A stretch of DNA of 64,000 nt from Paenibacillus dakarensis (GCF_001373415.1 NZ_CDSE01000036.1:1-64000), one strand, 5' to 3'; positions 9,375 to 18,575 are shown, counted from the first letter of the stretch. Translations and numbers: made by a program. The notes: generated by a model from the letters alone, not told the origin.

Positions 9375-10303
9375 CCTTGGCTCCCCCCTTTTGTAATTTC
9401 CAGGAATACATCTTCAAGGTTACTCTGCGCTTCCTGGAACGATACGACAGGTATCCCCCATGAAATGACTTGACGCAAAAGAGCACTCTGCTGGCTGTCA
9501 TCTCCGCTGAAATGAACGTGAACGCCTGCATTATCGGACAAGACCGAGGTGATAAACGGCTCATCACGCAGCTTCTCGACGAGAAGATCCTCTTGCCCCA
9601 ATGTGCGAATATGAATGACTTTTTTCACCCGCAGACGGTTTTGAATATCGGATACCTTGCCCTGTGCAATCATCTCACCATGCTCGATAACACCGATCTC
9701 ATCTACCATCTCGGCAAGCTCCGGCAGGATGTGTGAGGAGATAATGATCGTTTTTCCCATCAGCTTCAGCTCTTTAAGAATTTCCCGCATTTCAATACGG
9801 GCTCTTGGGTCGAGGCCAGAAGCCGGCTCATCCAGAATGAGAACATCCGGATCATGCACCAGGCATCTCGCCAGACAGAGACGCTGCTTCATGCCGCGTG
9901 AAAGGCTATCCACATAAGCATCAGCCTTGTCACTCAGGTTCACCAGCTCCAGCAACTGAGGGATAAGCTTCTCCCGATCCGTACGAGGAATACCATAGCT
10001 CGCTCCATAGAAATGAAGATACTCCGTTGCTTTCAATTGATCATATACTCCGAAAAAGTCCGGCATATAGCCGATCCGCTTGCGTACTTCCTTCGGATTT
10101 TCCGTCACTTCAAATCCGCCTACTTTAGCCGTACCGGAGCTTGGAAGCGCCAGCGTTGCAAGGATGGACATGGTTGTGGATTTCCCGGCACCGTTCGGTC
10201 CGACGAATCCGAATACCGTTCCTTTCTCGATGTCCAGCGTGATTCCTTTCAACGCCTGAAAGGTTCCGTAGTTCTTTTTTAAGTCTCTGATTTCAATCAT
10301 CAT
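9371..10303 (-). CDS. ABC transporter ATP-binding protein
   Basis: This is a 310-residue ABC ATPase. Walker A is GPNGAGKST (35-43), the signature is LSRGMKQR at about 137-144, and Walker B with the D-loop is VLILDEPASGLDP at about 157-169. It ends with the extra C-terminal domain common to CcmA/NatA-type subunits of ABC-2 exporters. It starts inside the last bases of the upstream gene and overlaps the permease gene by four bases, so all three are coupled. Every catalytic motif is intact. It powers the adjacent permease; the cargo is unknown. Confidence 0.95.
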   Translation of the reverse strand: MMIEIRDLKKNYGTFQALKGITLDIEKGTVFGFVGPNGAGKSTTMSILATLALPSSGTAKVGGFEVTENPKEVRKRIGYMPDFFGVYDQLKATEYLHFYGASYGIPRTDREKLIPQLLELVNLSDKADAYVDSLSRGMKQRLCLARCLVHDPDVLILDEPASGLDPRARIEMREILKELKLMGKTIIISSHILPELAEMVDEIGVIEHGEMIAQGKVSDIQNRLRVKKVIHIRTLGQEDLLVEKLRDEPFITSVLSDNAGVHVHFSGDDSQQSALLRQVISWGIPVVSFQEAQSNLEDVFLEITKGGSQG

Positions 10304-12660
10304 TGGTTAACTTCCCCCTTCACCGACAGTTCCGGCATCTGAAACATTCCCTGATCCTTTGCCGTTACGGAAAACCGGATTTTCTTATCAACGATATACT
10401 TCTCCGGGTTGTCCTTCACGGTAAAGACGCCTTTATTGTCAGGCATTGGTTCCCATTCACCATCAGCGGCATTCCATATTTCCATTGTCATGCCTCCGCT
10501 TAGCTTCGTACCTTTGATCGAAAACTCTGAATACTTCACGTCCATCTCAGATATAAGCGGGAACTCTGCCACCACTGTTCCTTGAGCGAGCTCTATTCCG
10601 TGCGGATTCTCAAAGAATGTTGGAGCATTCGCTTGTGTAATCTCAGGTGTGAGGTATCCGTAAGGAATGTTAACCGCACCATTCTGATTCCATTGGAACG
10701 ACACCGGCTGAACCCAGAAGTTGAGCTGATCGCTCTGCACTTCCTTGCCTTTCCGTTTATAACTGGTTAAGTTATCCTGACTCCAGCCGAAAATATATGC
10801 ATTTTTTCTCGTTGTGTTCATTTTGTTGGTGTACATGTCCAATATTCCTCGTTGACGATTATACTCGTCATTATTGTTGTTATGCGGATACAGCAGATAA
10901 CTTATATCGCCACCTGTAACCCTCATAACCGAATTACCTGAAGCAGGTACGGCTGCACTGTCCTTTTGAGAAATGTGCCCCAGCTTATATGCCTTGCCGC
11001 CCACCACAAGAACAACTTCTTTAAGGTCATTCATTGTTTCATTCTTCACTTCGCCGCTCAGCTGTCCCTTGCTGTCCAGCTTCAGATTCATTTCGAGCTG
11101 GCCTGTCTTCTCGGTTCCAGCGTTCTCGGCCATCAGTTTGGCCAAAGACCACTGCGGCATATCTCTTAACTCGAGCTTCGTCTGTTCCTCTTCAATCCGA
11201 ATAAAGTTCTTGTTATCTTCGATTCCCCCTCCAAAAGCCCCACCTGAACGCTGAGTCGTCAAATAGGTGTTTTTAGGGAATTCAAGTTCATAATCGCCGC
11301 TACTCGGCGTAAAGAAGGCAGAAGCTGTTGTTTTCACAGCACTTCCTTCACCATTCAGCTCCATAATATTAATCGTATGGGCCATTTCTTGTGTTTTATC
11401 GGAAGATCCGATCAAATATACGGTCCCGCTCGCGATCACTGCAATCAGTGGAATCAGAAACCAGGCCCACTCACGCTTATCCGCCTTTTTCAGAACAAAA
11501 TAGAGGATTGGCGCGACGACCAGCGCATAAGCAATAAGCATCCACATCAGCATTGGAAATGAAGGCATTTTTAGCGACGGGAAATAATCCAATATGTAGC
11601 TTAGATTATCTATCGGTGAACCGTAGTACATGTTGCTGGACAGAGGAAGATCATTCCGCAGAACGGAAGCCCATGCCGCTCCATGTCCAGCCCAGGAGCT
11701 GACAGGCTCCATCGCCACATCATAAGCTGCATACCAGACGGTCCCTTGCTCAATGCTGCGTGAAGCAAAGAGAGGCACCCCTGCTGTCTGACTGTCTACA
11801 CTTGCGCCTTCTACCGGTTCAGCTTTTGAAATCGTAAAATCGCCATCCAGCTTCAGCGTCTTCCCGCCAAGCTTTTGGAGCTCAGTAAGCTTCTGAACAA
11901 CCATGGTCCCGTTGGCTTTAACCGGGGCGATGTCGGCAAAAGGAGCAGCTGTCTTCGAGTAGCCAGCCCCGCCTGACAACACTAATGACCCCCCGGATCT
12001 CACCCATGTCTTAATCGATTCCTGCTGCTGTTTCGAAAGGGTATCGGATGCATAATTATTAATGACCAGAACATCCAGTCCGTTTAACAGCTTAGGGTCG
12101 GTTGGAATATCTTCTTCATTAAAGGGAATAGTTGCCAGCGGATTCCCCTTGGCGTTTAAGGAACTAAGAAAGTTCATCGTGTCTGGATCATCTGACAATA
12201 CGCCTACCAATCCATTCATCATGGGCGATTTCTGGAGATAGTTCTTGCCTGCAGCAAATTTGATCTGCTTTCCGTTTTTGTATGAACCTTCGTAGAACGT
12301 CAAACTATTGTTGTCTTTATTGTAGAAGTATCCGGGAAGCCCCATGATCAGCTCTTTCGGCGTATCCTTCGGCAGTTCAACATGCTTTACATAAGCCGCC
12401 TGCTGGCCATAACCGTTCGTGTTGGTTATACGCAGCACAATATCTCCCGAAATATCGCGATCACTGGTAAGTGTCAGCTTCAGCGGATTCCATTTATCCT
12501 GCTTCATATTGCCCTTGTACCCAATCTCCGATTTGATTTCAATTTTCGGATCGCCGGCAGCATAAGCTGTGCCGTCCTGCAGCGGGTATGGCAGCACTGC
12601 TGTAAGCAGCAACACCATGGTTAATACCATAGTCCCTATTACTTTTTTATAAAACGACAA
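10300..12660 (-). CDS. large secreted/membrane protein heading the ABC-MoxR operon
   Basis: The 786-residue product starts at TTG 12660 behind AGGGAGAGGGG. It has a signal peptide (about 1-35, ending near YAAG) and a long extracytoplasmic region. A Rossmann-like stretch (about 150-250, with GLDVLVINNYASD and RSGGSLVLSGG) resembles the glutamine-amidotransferase-like domain of such proteins. Two membrane helices lie around 367-390 and 398-418, followed by a C-terminal soluble part. I know it only as a conserved hypothetical type next to ABC-2 exporters. It may gate or receive the ABC cargo. It is the first gene of the eight-gene operon, so the promoter should lie in the AT-rich 145 bases upstream; I see no convincing -35/-10 pair there. 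Confidence 0.8.
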   Translation of the reverse strand: MSFYKKVIGTMVLTMVLLLTAVLPYPLQDGTAYAAGDPKIEIKSEIGYKGNMKQDKWNPLKLTLTSDRDISGDIVLRITNTNGYGQQAAYVKHVELPKDTPKELIMGLPGYFYNKDNNSLTFYEGSYKNGKQIKFAAGKNYLQKSPMMNGLVGVLSDDPDTMNFLSSLNAKGNPLATIPFNEEDIPTDPKLLNGLDVLVINNYASDTLSKQQQESIKTWVRSGGSLVLSGGAGYSKTAAPFADIAPVKANGTMVVQKLTELQKLGGKTLKLDGDFTISKAEPVEGASVDSQTAGVPLFASRSIEQGTVWYAAYDVAMEPVSSWAGHGAAWASVLRNDLPLSSNMYYGSPIDNLSYILDYFPSLKMPSFPMLMWMLIAYALVVAPILYFVLKKADKREWAWFLIPLIAVIASGTVYLIGSSDKTQEMAHTINIMELNGEGSAVKTTASAFFTPSSGDYELEFPKNTYLTTQRSGGAFGGGIEDNKNFIRIEEEQTKLELRDMPQWSLAKLMAENAGTEKTGQLEMNLKLDSKGQLSGEVKNETMNDLKEVVLVVGGKAYKLGHISQKDSAAVPASGNSVMRVTGGDISYLLYPHNNNNDEYNRQRGILDMYTNKMNTTRKNAYIFGWSQDNLTSYKRKGKEVQSDQLNFWVQPVSFQWNQNGAVNIPYGYLTPEITQANAPTFFENPHGIELAQGTVVAEFPLISEMDVKYSEFSIKGTKLSGGMTMEIWNAADGEWEPMPDNKGVFTVKDNPEKYIVDKKIRFSVTAKDQGMFQMPELSVKGEVNQ

Positions 12661-12803
12661 GTGATGATTCCCCTCTCCCTTAAAAAATAGCCATGTTCAC
12701 ATGACTGTACCATCTGACGATTTTTTCATGATTCAATATCGTTCTCCTAGGTTATGACGAGCTTTCCGGTTTAAAAGTTTTGAACTAATTTAATATTTTG
12801 GAT

Positions 12804-12838
12804 AAAAAAATCCCGCCTCCAAAAACGGGAGCGGGATG
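12804..12838 (-). terminator. intrinsic terminator of purU
   Basis: An imperfect 11-bp stem (ATCCCGCCTCC against GGGAGCGGGAT) with an A-rich loop is followed on the minus strand by seven T. It lies about 70 bases after the purU stop. Confidence 0.85.
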
Positions 12839-12906
12839 TATGTTCCATTTGCAGCTAGCTTGGCTGCTCCAGTCACGTGGTGAACAAAGCTGTTTATACC
12901 TTCATT

Positions 12907-13803
12907 TTAAAAAACAACGGTTTTATTCTGATGAACAAGGATGCGGTCCTCAATATGCCATTTAACGGCTCTTGCAAGCACCACCCGTTCAATGGTACGT
13001 CCGATACGCTTCAACTCATTCACATCATCGCGGTGGCTTACGCGCTGCACATCCTGCTCAATGATCGGTCCGCCATCCAGCTCCTCCGTCACATAGTGAG
13101 CGGTAGCGCCGATGATCTTCACTCCGCGATTATAAGCCTGAGCGTAAGGTTTCCCGCCGACAAATGCCGGAAGGAAGGAATGATGGATATTAATGATGCG
13201 ATTCCGGTAGTGGGTGATAAATGTTGGTGAAATAATCTGCATGTAACGAGCCAGGATAATCACATCAATATCATCGCCGATCACTTCAAGCTGACGCTTC
13301 TCCGCTTCTTGCTTTGTATCTGCAGTCACCGGAATGTGGTGGTATGGAATGCCGAACGACTCCACATATTCCTTCATATCGAGATGGTTGCTGACCACAA
13401 GTGCAATATCCGCATCCAGATCGCCTGCCTGCCACTGCCAGAGCAGCTCTACCAGACAGTGATCCTCTTTCGATACGAAAATAGCAAGCCGTTTCTTACG
13501 GGCCACATAACTCATGCTCCATTCCATCCGGAATTTCTCAGCTACACTGCTGAAGGAATTCTCCAGATCATGCAGCTTCTCAGCAAGCTCAGGCAAGTCG
13601 AATTCGATTCGCATAAAGAACATGCCGCCATCCGGGTCCATCGTATACTGATCAGACTGAACGATATTCGCACCATGCTGGTGCAGGAACTGCGACACCG
13701 CAGCAACAATCCCCGGTCCATCCGGACAAGCGATAAGCATGCGGGCACGATTCAGATTTTGGTCCGCCTCGGAGGGCAGATTCTTTTTTACATGAATATC
13801 CAT
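12907..13803 (-). CDS. purU: formyltetrahydrofolate deformylase
   Basis: The enzyme hydrolyses 10-formyltetrahydrofolate to formate and tetrahydrofolate, balancing one-carbon pools and feeding formate to PurT-type purine synthesis. The 298-residue product has an N-terminal ACT domain (about 19-95, starting RMLIACPDGPGIVAAVSQF). A formyltransferase-fold catalytic domain follows, with VSNHLD and INIHHSFLPAF. The latter contains the conserved His of the formyltransferase N-H-D triad. Length matches the family. The ATG at 13803 sits about 13 bases after GAGGAGG, a long spacing, but no better in-frame start exists. It is a single gene with its own terminator. Confidence 0.95.
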   Translation of the reverse strand: MDIHVKKNLPSEADQNLNRARMLIACPDGPGIVAAVSQFLHQHGANIVQSDQYTMDPDGGMFFMRIEFDLPELAEKLHDLENSFSSVAEKFRMEWSMSYVARKKRLAIFVSKEDHCLVELLWQWQAGDLDADIALVVSNHLDMKEYVESFGIPYHHIPVTADTKQEAEKRQLEVIGDDIDVIILARYMQIISPTFITHYRNRIINIHHSFLPAFVGGKPYAQAYNRGVKIIGATAHYVTEELDGGPIIEQDVQRVSHRDDVNELKRIGRTIERVVLARAVKWHIEDRILVHQNKTVVF

Positions 13804-13867
13804 ATGGCCCCATGTTCCTCCTCTAATTACTGCCTAGTCTCTACTCTCTCATGTTAAAACAATTAAT

Positions 13868-14989
13868 TTATGCCTGCTGCTCTTGATTAGCCAGCCAAGC
13901 GATAATGCGCTGGTTGATTTGCTCCTCATTACAATCCTGCAGCAGCCCCGCAGCTGTAACCATGTCGTACAGGCGTTCCATCGGCTCGCGAGGATCGGCT
14001 TTTTTTGCTTTGGCGTCATTCTTCAGTACATCCCAGGTATTCAGTACGAATGTACGGCCTTCAATGCCTTCTTGGGCAAAAAACTGTCCCAGCTCTTCAA
14101 CCTGAGCCATAAATTCAGAACCAAAGCGCGACTCCACGTCACCGCGAAGCAGTGCAATCTCGATCTCATACATCGGACGCTGCGTTTTCGCATCCTTACC
14201 AATCCACGGCGTCTCCAGAATGAACGGACGACCCTGCAAACGCTCATTGTGAACGATATTATGAATGGCTTTATATCCAATCCAGCCTGTTCCAATCGGT
14301 GTATGACGGTCTTTCGCCGCACCGCGCGGATTCTTACTGTCGTTAATATGAACCACGGTTAGACGATCCAGCCCAATCAGACGATCGAATTCGTCCAGCA
14401 CGCCATCCAGGTCATTCACGATATCATAACCAGCATCATGGATGTGGCATGTATCCAGACAGATTGCCAGACGGTCATTGTATTTCACCTTGTCGATGAT
14501 CTGGGCGATCTCCTCGAAGGTGCGGCCCATTTCAGTGCCTTTACCCGCCATCGTCTCCAGTGCAATCTTTACTTCCGTCTCATCTGTACCGCCAAGCACT
14601 TCATTCAAGCCTTCGGCAATCCGGTCAATGCCATAAATCGCATCTTTATCGGTATATGCGCCGGGATGCAGAACAATGTTCTTCACACCGACAGCGTGAG
14701 TCCGGCGGATCTCCTCCTGAAGAAAGCTGACAGCAAGCTCATATGTATTGGGCTTGTACGATCCGAGATTAATAATGTAAGGGGCATGAACGACAATCTC
14801 GTCGATCCCGCACTCTTGCATCATCACTTTACCTTCTTCTAAAAACATCGTATCAATTGGCTTGCGGCGCGTATTTTGCGGTGCGCCAGTATATATCATA
14901 AACGAACTAGAGCCATAGGATCTAGCTTCCGTCGCTGCAGTCAGCAGCCCCTGTCCCGAAAAGGACACGTGGGAACCGATTTTCAGCAT
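13868..14989 (-). CDS. nfo: deoxyribonuclease IV (AP endonuclease) with C-terminal extension
   Basis: Endonuclease IV cleaves DNA at abasic sites and removes blocked 3' ends in base-excision repair. The N-terminus ([14 protein letters not shown]), [12 protein letters not shown], the [10 protein letters not shown] stretch, [13 protein letters not shown] and [16 protein letters not shown] are the family's zinc-ligand regions, covering about residues 1-285. Typical enzymes end near 280-300 residues. This one has 373 because about 85 further residues follow LETPWIG, ending in a helical tail. The extension has no motif I recognise. The ATG at 14989 follows AGGGGGA at good spacing. It is a single gene on the minus strand. 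Confidence 0.92.
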   Translation of the reverse strand: MLKIGSHVSFSGQGLLTAATEARSYGSSSFMIYTGAPQNTRRKPIDTMFLEEGKVMMQECGIDEIVVHAPYIINLGSYKPNTYELAVSFLQEEIRRTHAVGVKNIVLHPGAYTDKDAIYGIDRIAEGLNEVLGGTDETEVKIALETMAGKGTEMGRTFEEIAQIIDKVKYNDRLAICLDTCHIHDAGYDIVNDLDGVLDEFDRLIGLDRLTVVHINDSKNPRGAAKDRHTPIGTGWIGYKAIHNIVHNERLQGRPFILETPWIGKDAKTQRPMYEIEIALLRGDVESRFGSEFMAQVEELGQFFAQEGIEGRTFVLNTWDVLKNDAKAKKADPREPMERLYDMVTAAGLLQDCNEEQINQRIIAWLANQEQQA

Positions 14990-15061
14990 ATGGCATCCCC
15001 CTCTTTCTCACAATTATCACCTATTTTAGCGTGATTGCGGAAATAAATCTAGGAGAGGCAA

Positions 15062-15102
15062 AAATAAAAACAAACCTTGCTCATCAGTAAGGTTTGTTTT
15101 CG
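15062..15102. terminator. hairpin, possible bidirectional terminator upstream of nfo
   Basis: A perfect 12-bp stem (AAAACAAACCTT against AAGGTTTGTTTT) has A-runs on its left and T-runs on its right. It lies 70 bases upstream of nfo and downstream of mscL as transcribed, so it may end mscL transcription on the minus strand. Confidence 0.6.
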
Positions 15103-15145
15103 TGATGATGATTTCTATAAATTCATTTCTAGTGAGACGCTCCAC

Positions 15146-15260
15146 GGACAAAACATTCCTACCATCGCTGTTGCTCCCCCAATTTTTTTAATCAGAATTT
15201 ATAGGTTAAAATTGGTGGAGCAAAGGCGACCGCGTTCGCTTGTCCGGAATTGTTTCGTCC
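15146..15260. repeat. imperfect long inverted repeat in the nfo-mscL gap
   Basis: The 407-base gap between nfo and mscL holds nested complementary arms. The inner arms 15171-15186 and 15208-15223 pair over 15 of 16 positions. The outer arms 15146-15159 (GGACAAAACATTCC) and 15246-15260 (GGAATTGTTTCGTCC) pair apart from one mismatch and one extra base. The loop is about 21 bases. It could be a small MITE-like element or a structured RNA; no open frame lies in it. Confidence 0.55.
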
Positions 15261-15396
15261 GTTCCGCTGCTTCGTAGCTCAAGAACAAAAGAAAAAAATC
15301 AAAACATAAAACACAAGATACCAACCCAAAAGTTAAATAGCTATCCCTAGATAAAAAAAATGACCCAACTTACACGACAATTCTTCTATGTATCCT

Positions 15397-15888
15397 CTAA
15401 GACTTCACCGTTTCTGGCTCGTCCAGCATTGATGTACACTGGGAGCAACGAGTAGCGGCAACCGGGATTTCAGAGAGACAGTAAGGGCATTCCTTCGTCG
15501 TCTTTTCAGGCACTGGCTTCTCATGCTCTTTGCGCTTCATCCAGTTGATCCCTTTTACCAGCAGGAAAATACAGAAAGCAACGATTAGAAAATCGATAAC
15601 CGAGTTAATAAATTGTCCAATTGCCAGAACAGGAGCACCAACCGCATTAGCGTCCGCTAAAGTTGTAATCTCGCTGCCATCCGGCATACGCATATCCGGT
15701 TTCAATTTAATAATGATGTCCTTAAAGTCTACTCCACCAAGCAGTACCCCGATCGGAGGCATAATAATATCATTGACGATGGAAGTGACAATCTTGCCAA
15801 AAGCACCCCCGATAATAACCCCCACAGCCAGATCAATGACGTTTCCCCGTACAGCAAATTCCTTGAACTCGTTAATAAATCCTTTCAA
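15397..15888 (-). CDS. mscL: large-conductance mechanosensitive channel with zinc-ribbon tail
   Basis: MscL opens under membrane tension to release solutes on osmotic downshock. I choose TTG at 15888, giving 163 residues beginning [20 protein letters not shown]. It lies about five bases after GGGGGGAT and matches the family's N-terminus, whereas an upstream in-frame start at 15963 would add 25 non-family residues. Two membrane helices (about 15-45 and 73-98) flank the periplasmic loop. The C-terminus carries [18 protein letters not shown], a two-CxxC zinc ribbon that the classical E. coli protein lacks. It is monocistronic and divergent from the DUF2621 gene. Confidence 0.92.
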   Translation of the reverse strand: MKGFINEFKEFAVRGNVIDLAVGVIIGGAFGKIVTSIVNDIIMPPIGVLLGGVDFKDIIIKLKPDMRMPDGSEITTLADANAVGAPVLAIGQFINSVIDFLIVAFCIFLLVKGINWMKRKEHEKPVPEKTTKECPYCLSEIPVAATRCSQCTSMLDEPETVKS

Positions 15889-16172
15889 TGAAATCCCCCC
15901 GTTTATATGACTACATACAATCTTCTTCCCAGATTCGCCTCCCGCCTTTTTTTCCTTAAACAATTATATCGATACCTCTCAATTACCTTCAAGGCCAGTT
16001 TACATAAAAAAAGCTTGTAATACAGGCTCATATCATGGTCTTAATAAAGAGGTAATTTCGATTCATTCGCATTTAAAGGTTAAATTTGCCTATTCCCTCG
16101 AAATATAAATAGAAGTACGTTATAATTCTCGTAAAAGGAAAACGTGACATTAATCATAGAGGTGATATCAAA

Positions 16173-16649
16173 ATGCTGAACACTGCGGCCGTCCTTAGGA
16201 CTTTAACTGCAACCGGCGGGCCACCGTCATGGTTCATGAACTCCATTGCGTTTTGGGGATGGGTCATGCTGGGGATCATGTGCATCGGCGGATTCTTCAT
16301 GTTCCGCAAATTTCTTAAAGTACTGCCGAAGGCAGATGGAAAGTCCAAGCTGGATTGGCAGAATTATTGGGTCGAACGCAGCCGCCCACTCTGGACAGAG
16401 GATTCCAAGGCATTTTTGGGTGAGCTTGTTATGCCGGTACCTGGCCCTTTCCGGGACATCGCTAAACACTCGATCGCAGCTGAAATCGGTAAAATTGCTG
16501 TAGAGTCTGGTGCAAGTGAAGTGACCCGGGATCACGTCATCAAGGGCTATATCGTTGCCACGCCAAAACGCGATTATAAATTCCTAATGACCTTTCTTCA
16601 TAAAAAGGGCATTGACTATGCGCCTTATCAGCATTTGATTAATAAGTGA
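16173..16649 (+). CDS. DUF2621 family membrane protein
   Basis: This 158-residue protein has one clear membrane helix (about 27-47, WGWVMLGIMCIGGFFMF) and a soluble C-terminal part with WTEDSKAFLGELVMPVPGPF and ASEVTRDHVIKGYIVATPKRD. I recognise these as the DUF2621 (YneK-like) family of endospore formers, whose function is unknown. The ATG follows AGAGGTGAT at seven to eight bases. It is one of the few plus-strand genes, transcribed away from mscL, and it ends at a strong terminator. Confidence 0.85.
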   Translation: MLNTAAVLRTLTATGGPPSWFMNSIAFWGWVMLGIMCIGGFFMFRKFLKVLPKADGKSKLDWQNYWVERSRPLWTEDSKAFLGELVMPVPGPFRDIAKHSIAAEIGKIAVESGASEVTRDHVIKGYIVATPKRDYKFLMTFLHKKGIDYAPYQHLINK

Positions 16650-16658
16650 TGTATGCTT

Positions 16659-16720
16659 ATGCACTCTTTAGAACATCGGGTCACCTTGCTATCCGGTGAA
16701 AGTCTAAGGAGTGCATTTTT
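16659..16720 (+). terminator. terminator of the DUF2621 gene
   Basis: A long hairpin pairs ATGCACTC and TTTAGA with TCTAAG and GAGTGCAT, with an internal CGGGTCACC/GGTGA arm. It is followed by five T on the plus strand, ten bases after the stop codon. Confidence 0.85.
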
Positions 16721-16740
16721 CATACTAAATGATCATTTTT

Positions 16741-17565
16741 TCAAGAAATAATTAATTCTTTACCTGTTGGAAAAGGGTTTAATTTTTCTTTCAAGACAGA
16801 ATCAAGGATTTTATACCCTTTTGCCCCAGTACAATGGCATGAATATATAGAGTTAATTGGCATCTCATTTAAGCTATTACCGATAGAAATGATCTCATCC
16901 TTTGACTTCCCAAGTGTATTAATAATAGGAATACCGATTAAATGAAATCCCCCTATGATCACATCGATTTTCTTACCAGGGAATTTGTCCAGTGCTATGT
17001 TTGCCATATCTATAATCCCATGATGGCTGCATCCACTAAATAGGACAATTCCATTTTTATTTTCTATAACCAACATAATTTCATGATTAAAATCATCTAA
17101 CTCTTTTTTACTTCCTTTATAAAGATTCTTCGTGTATTCATTGGCAGGATTTAACGTAATAATATGTATTCCTTTTGCTATTTCCATATCCTTTGCAACA
17201 AAATTCAAACGGTCTTTAAAGCTATGCTGGATATCTTTTTTTGCCCCTACTTTATGATAGTAGCCTCCCAATCTAAGCCAATGAGGTTCTAACGAATGTT
17301 CTGATAAATAAATCTGCGCCTCTTTATTTACTTCATTAAGATAGCTTAGTCCTCCAATATGATCAGAATGGCCATGAGAAATAACAACGGCATGCGCTTT
17401 GCTTAAATCTATCCCCATAGCCTTTGCATTTTTAATATATGAACCATCTGGTCCTGTATCAAAAATAATGTTCATTTGATCAGTTTCAATATATAGAGAT
17501 AGACCATGCTTAGCCGTTAACTTACGATCTTGTTTCGTATTTTCGAGAATCGATGTAATTTTCAT
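16741..17565 (-). CDS. MBL-fold metallo-hydrolase
   Basis: The 274-residue protein carries the metallo-beta-lactamase signature HGHSDHIGG at 64-72, a preceding IIFDTGPDG (33-41) and a later CSHHG. These match the COG1237-like group annotated as dihydropterin-ribofuranosylaminobenzene-phosphate synthase-like hydrolases. It should bind two metal ions; the substrate is unknown. It has no signal peptide. Codon use is more AT-rich than purU or nfo, like the following gene and the island, so it may be part of the acquired region or its original neighbour. It sits 51 bases downstream of the 146-residue gene and may be co-transcribed with it. Confidence 0.85.
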   Translation of the reverse strand: MKITSILENTKQDRKLTAKHGLSLYIETDQMNIIFDTGPDGSYIKNAKAMGIDLSKAHAVVISHGHSDHIGGLSYLNEVNKEAQIYLSEHSLEPHWLRLGGYYHKVGAKKDIQHSFKDRLNFVAKDMEIAKGIHIITLNPANEYTKNLYKGSKKELDDFNHEIMLVIENKNGIVLFSGCSHHGIIDMANIALDKFPGKKIDVIIGGFHLIGIPIINTLGKSKDEIISIGNSLNEMPINSIYSCHCTGAKGYKILDSVLKEKLNPFPTGKELIIS

Positions 17566-17616
17566 ATTAGGAATACCTTCCTTTGTAATTCATTTCAAGC
17601 TTCCCCTCGATCATCA

Positions 17617-18057
17617 TCATACGTTTGCCGATGAAAATACTTCATAAGTAATATCATCATATTTAACAGGTCCGTCAGGGTAATACTGCTTGCTCATAGT
17701 ATCAATAATAATTTGATCTATCTTATTGTAACTTTCATCAGGAATTAGAATAACAATAGCAAGTGCATCATTCAGAAATTCCATTAAGGTTGCTATATAC
17801 TTTTCGCCAGTTTTAATTTTCTTAATTTCTTTAAGAACAATAAAAAAAGATTCACTAACTAAAAAACCGTCTGAGCTCGTTTTATAGTCTTTATTAAAGT
17901 TTTCAAATTCAAGCATTAGTGCCTCGCCAAATGAAGACATGATGCTTATTTGCAAAATCCCATTAATTATTTCGAAACTAACCTGCACACTCGGATCAAT
18001 ATTAGAGATAAGCTCCTGTAGTATTCCTATTTTTCTGACCAGTTCCTGAATGTCCAT
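17617..18057 (-). CDS. hypothetical protein (intact copy of a duplicated gene)
   Basis: I do not recognise this 146-residue acidic protein. It begins with a helical segment (IQELVRKIGILQELI) and then shows alternating strands, with a YYPDGPVKYDDITYEVF tail. There is no signal peptide or membrane helix. The start at ATG 18057 has CGGAG a few bases upstream. Its first ~45 codons and the upstream DNA are found again at 29,240-29,384, about 10 percent diverged, where the gene is broken off. This copy is the complete one. It directly follows a truncated copy of the fha gene's 3' end, which is probably its original neighbour. Confidence 0.7.
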   Translation of the reverse strand: MDIQELVRKIGILQELISNIDPSVQVSFEIINGILQISIMSSFGEALMLEFENFNKDYKTSSDGFLVSESFFIVLKEIKKIKTGEKYIATLMEFLNDALAIVILIPDESYNKIDQIIIDTMSKQYYPDGPVKYDDITYEVFSSANV

Positions 18058-18431
18058 GATAGCTCCGATCTAGTAAGTTTCTTTCCAGACTGACATTATT
18101 TTATGAGCCTGTCAATTATCAAAGTCTCTACATTGCTATATCTACTCAACTAAAAAAAGCCGCTAATTAGCGGCTTAAGAAGGCGAAGCACGAAACATGT
18201 ACTTACTGCCTGCAATCTGAAAAACATCCCCTTCTTGCAGCGGATACTCTTTATAAGGAACCATCGGTTCCCCCTTGAGAATCGTTCCATTCTTGGAACC
18301 AAGATCCTTGATTTTATAACCAGACGCTCCCCCAGCTCCATGACTCTTCGGCAGCATCTTCGGATTCAAAAGCACGGTTCCTCCATCTCCGGATGGTGAC
18401 AGCATTTCTGTTCGCTGTGGTAATTGCTCGT
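17922..18431. repeat. left direct repeat bounding the island (copy A)
   Basis: This stretch matches 29,240-29,940 in the same orientation. It runs from within the 146-residue gene, across the spacer, into the 3' end of fha, and stops at TTGCTCGT. Copy A lacks 183 bases present in copy B, removed in frame at a GCTCC microhomology near 18,330. The spacer and fha end are nearly identical, while the 146-residue gene part differs at roughly one base in ten. Confidence 0.85.
18175..18405 (-). pseudogene. truncated, internally deleted copy of the fha gene 3' end
   Basis: The frame encodes the last residues of the FHA protein at 29,501-31,270. MLSPSGDGGTVLLNPKMLPK and SHGAGG are joined directly to ASGYKIKDLGSKNG and then run to the shared C-terminus FRASPS. 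Sixty-one residues including the first half of the FHA fold (VELHQAYFIIGRSPE and TSRAHVE) are missing, so no working phosphopeptide-binding domain remains. The upstream part of the gene is absent: sequence similarity ends at about 18,431. It is followed by a short terminator-like GCCGCTAATTAGCGGC hairpin at 18,158-18,173, also present in copy B. Confidence 0.85.
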
Positions 18432-18489
18432 GTGGATCATCAAGGTTAGTCCTTTTTTCTGTTAAATTACAATGAATCTGAGAGGTAAG

Positions 18490-18575
18490 TGTAAGGTAGG
18501 GTGTTTGTACCTTGGAGGGGAGTCATACCGCTGATCTATTGTTTAATTAATAGATTTGAAGCTTGAAACCGATGT
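18490..18575. repeat. diverged direct repeat, left of the 205-residue gene
   Basis: This stretch shares a pattern with 19,302-19,390. AAGGT and GGTGTTTG come early, then CTGAT, ATT, TTAATTAATAG and GCTTGAAA in the same order and spacing. About two thirds of positions match by eye. The two copies bracket the single plus-strand gene between them. Confidence 0.5.
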
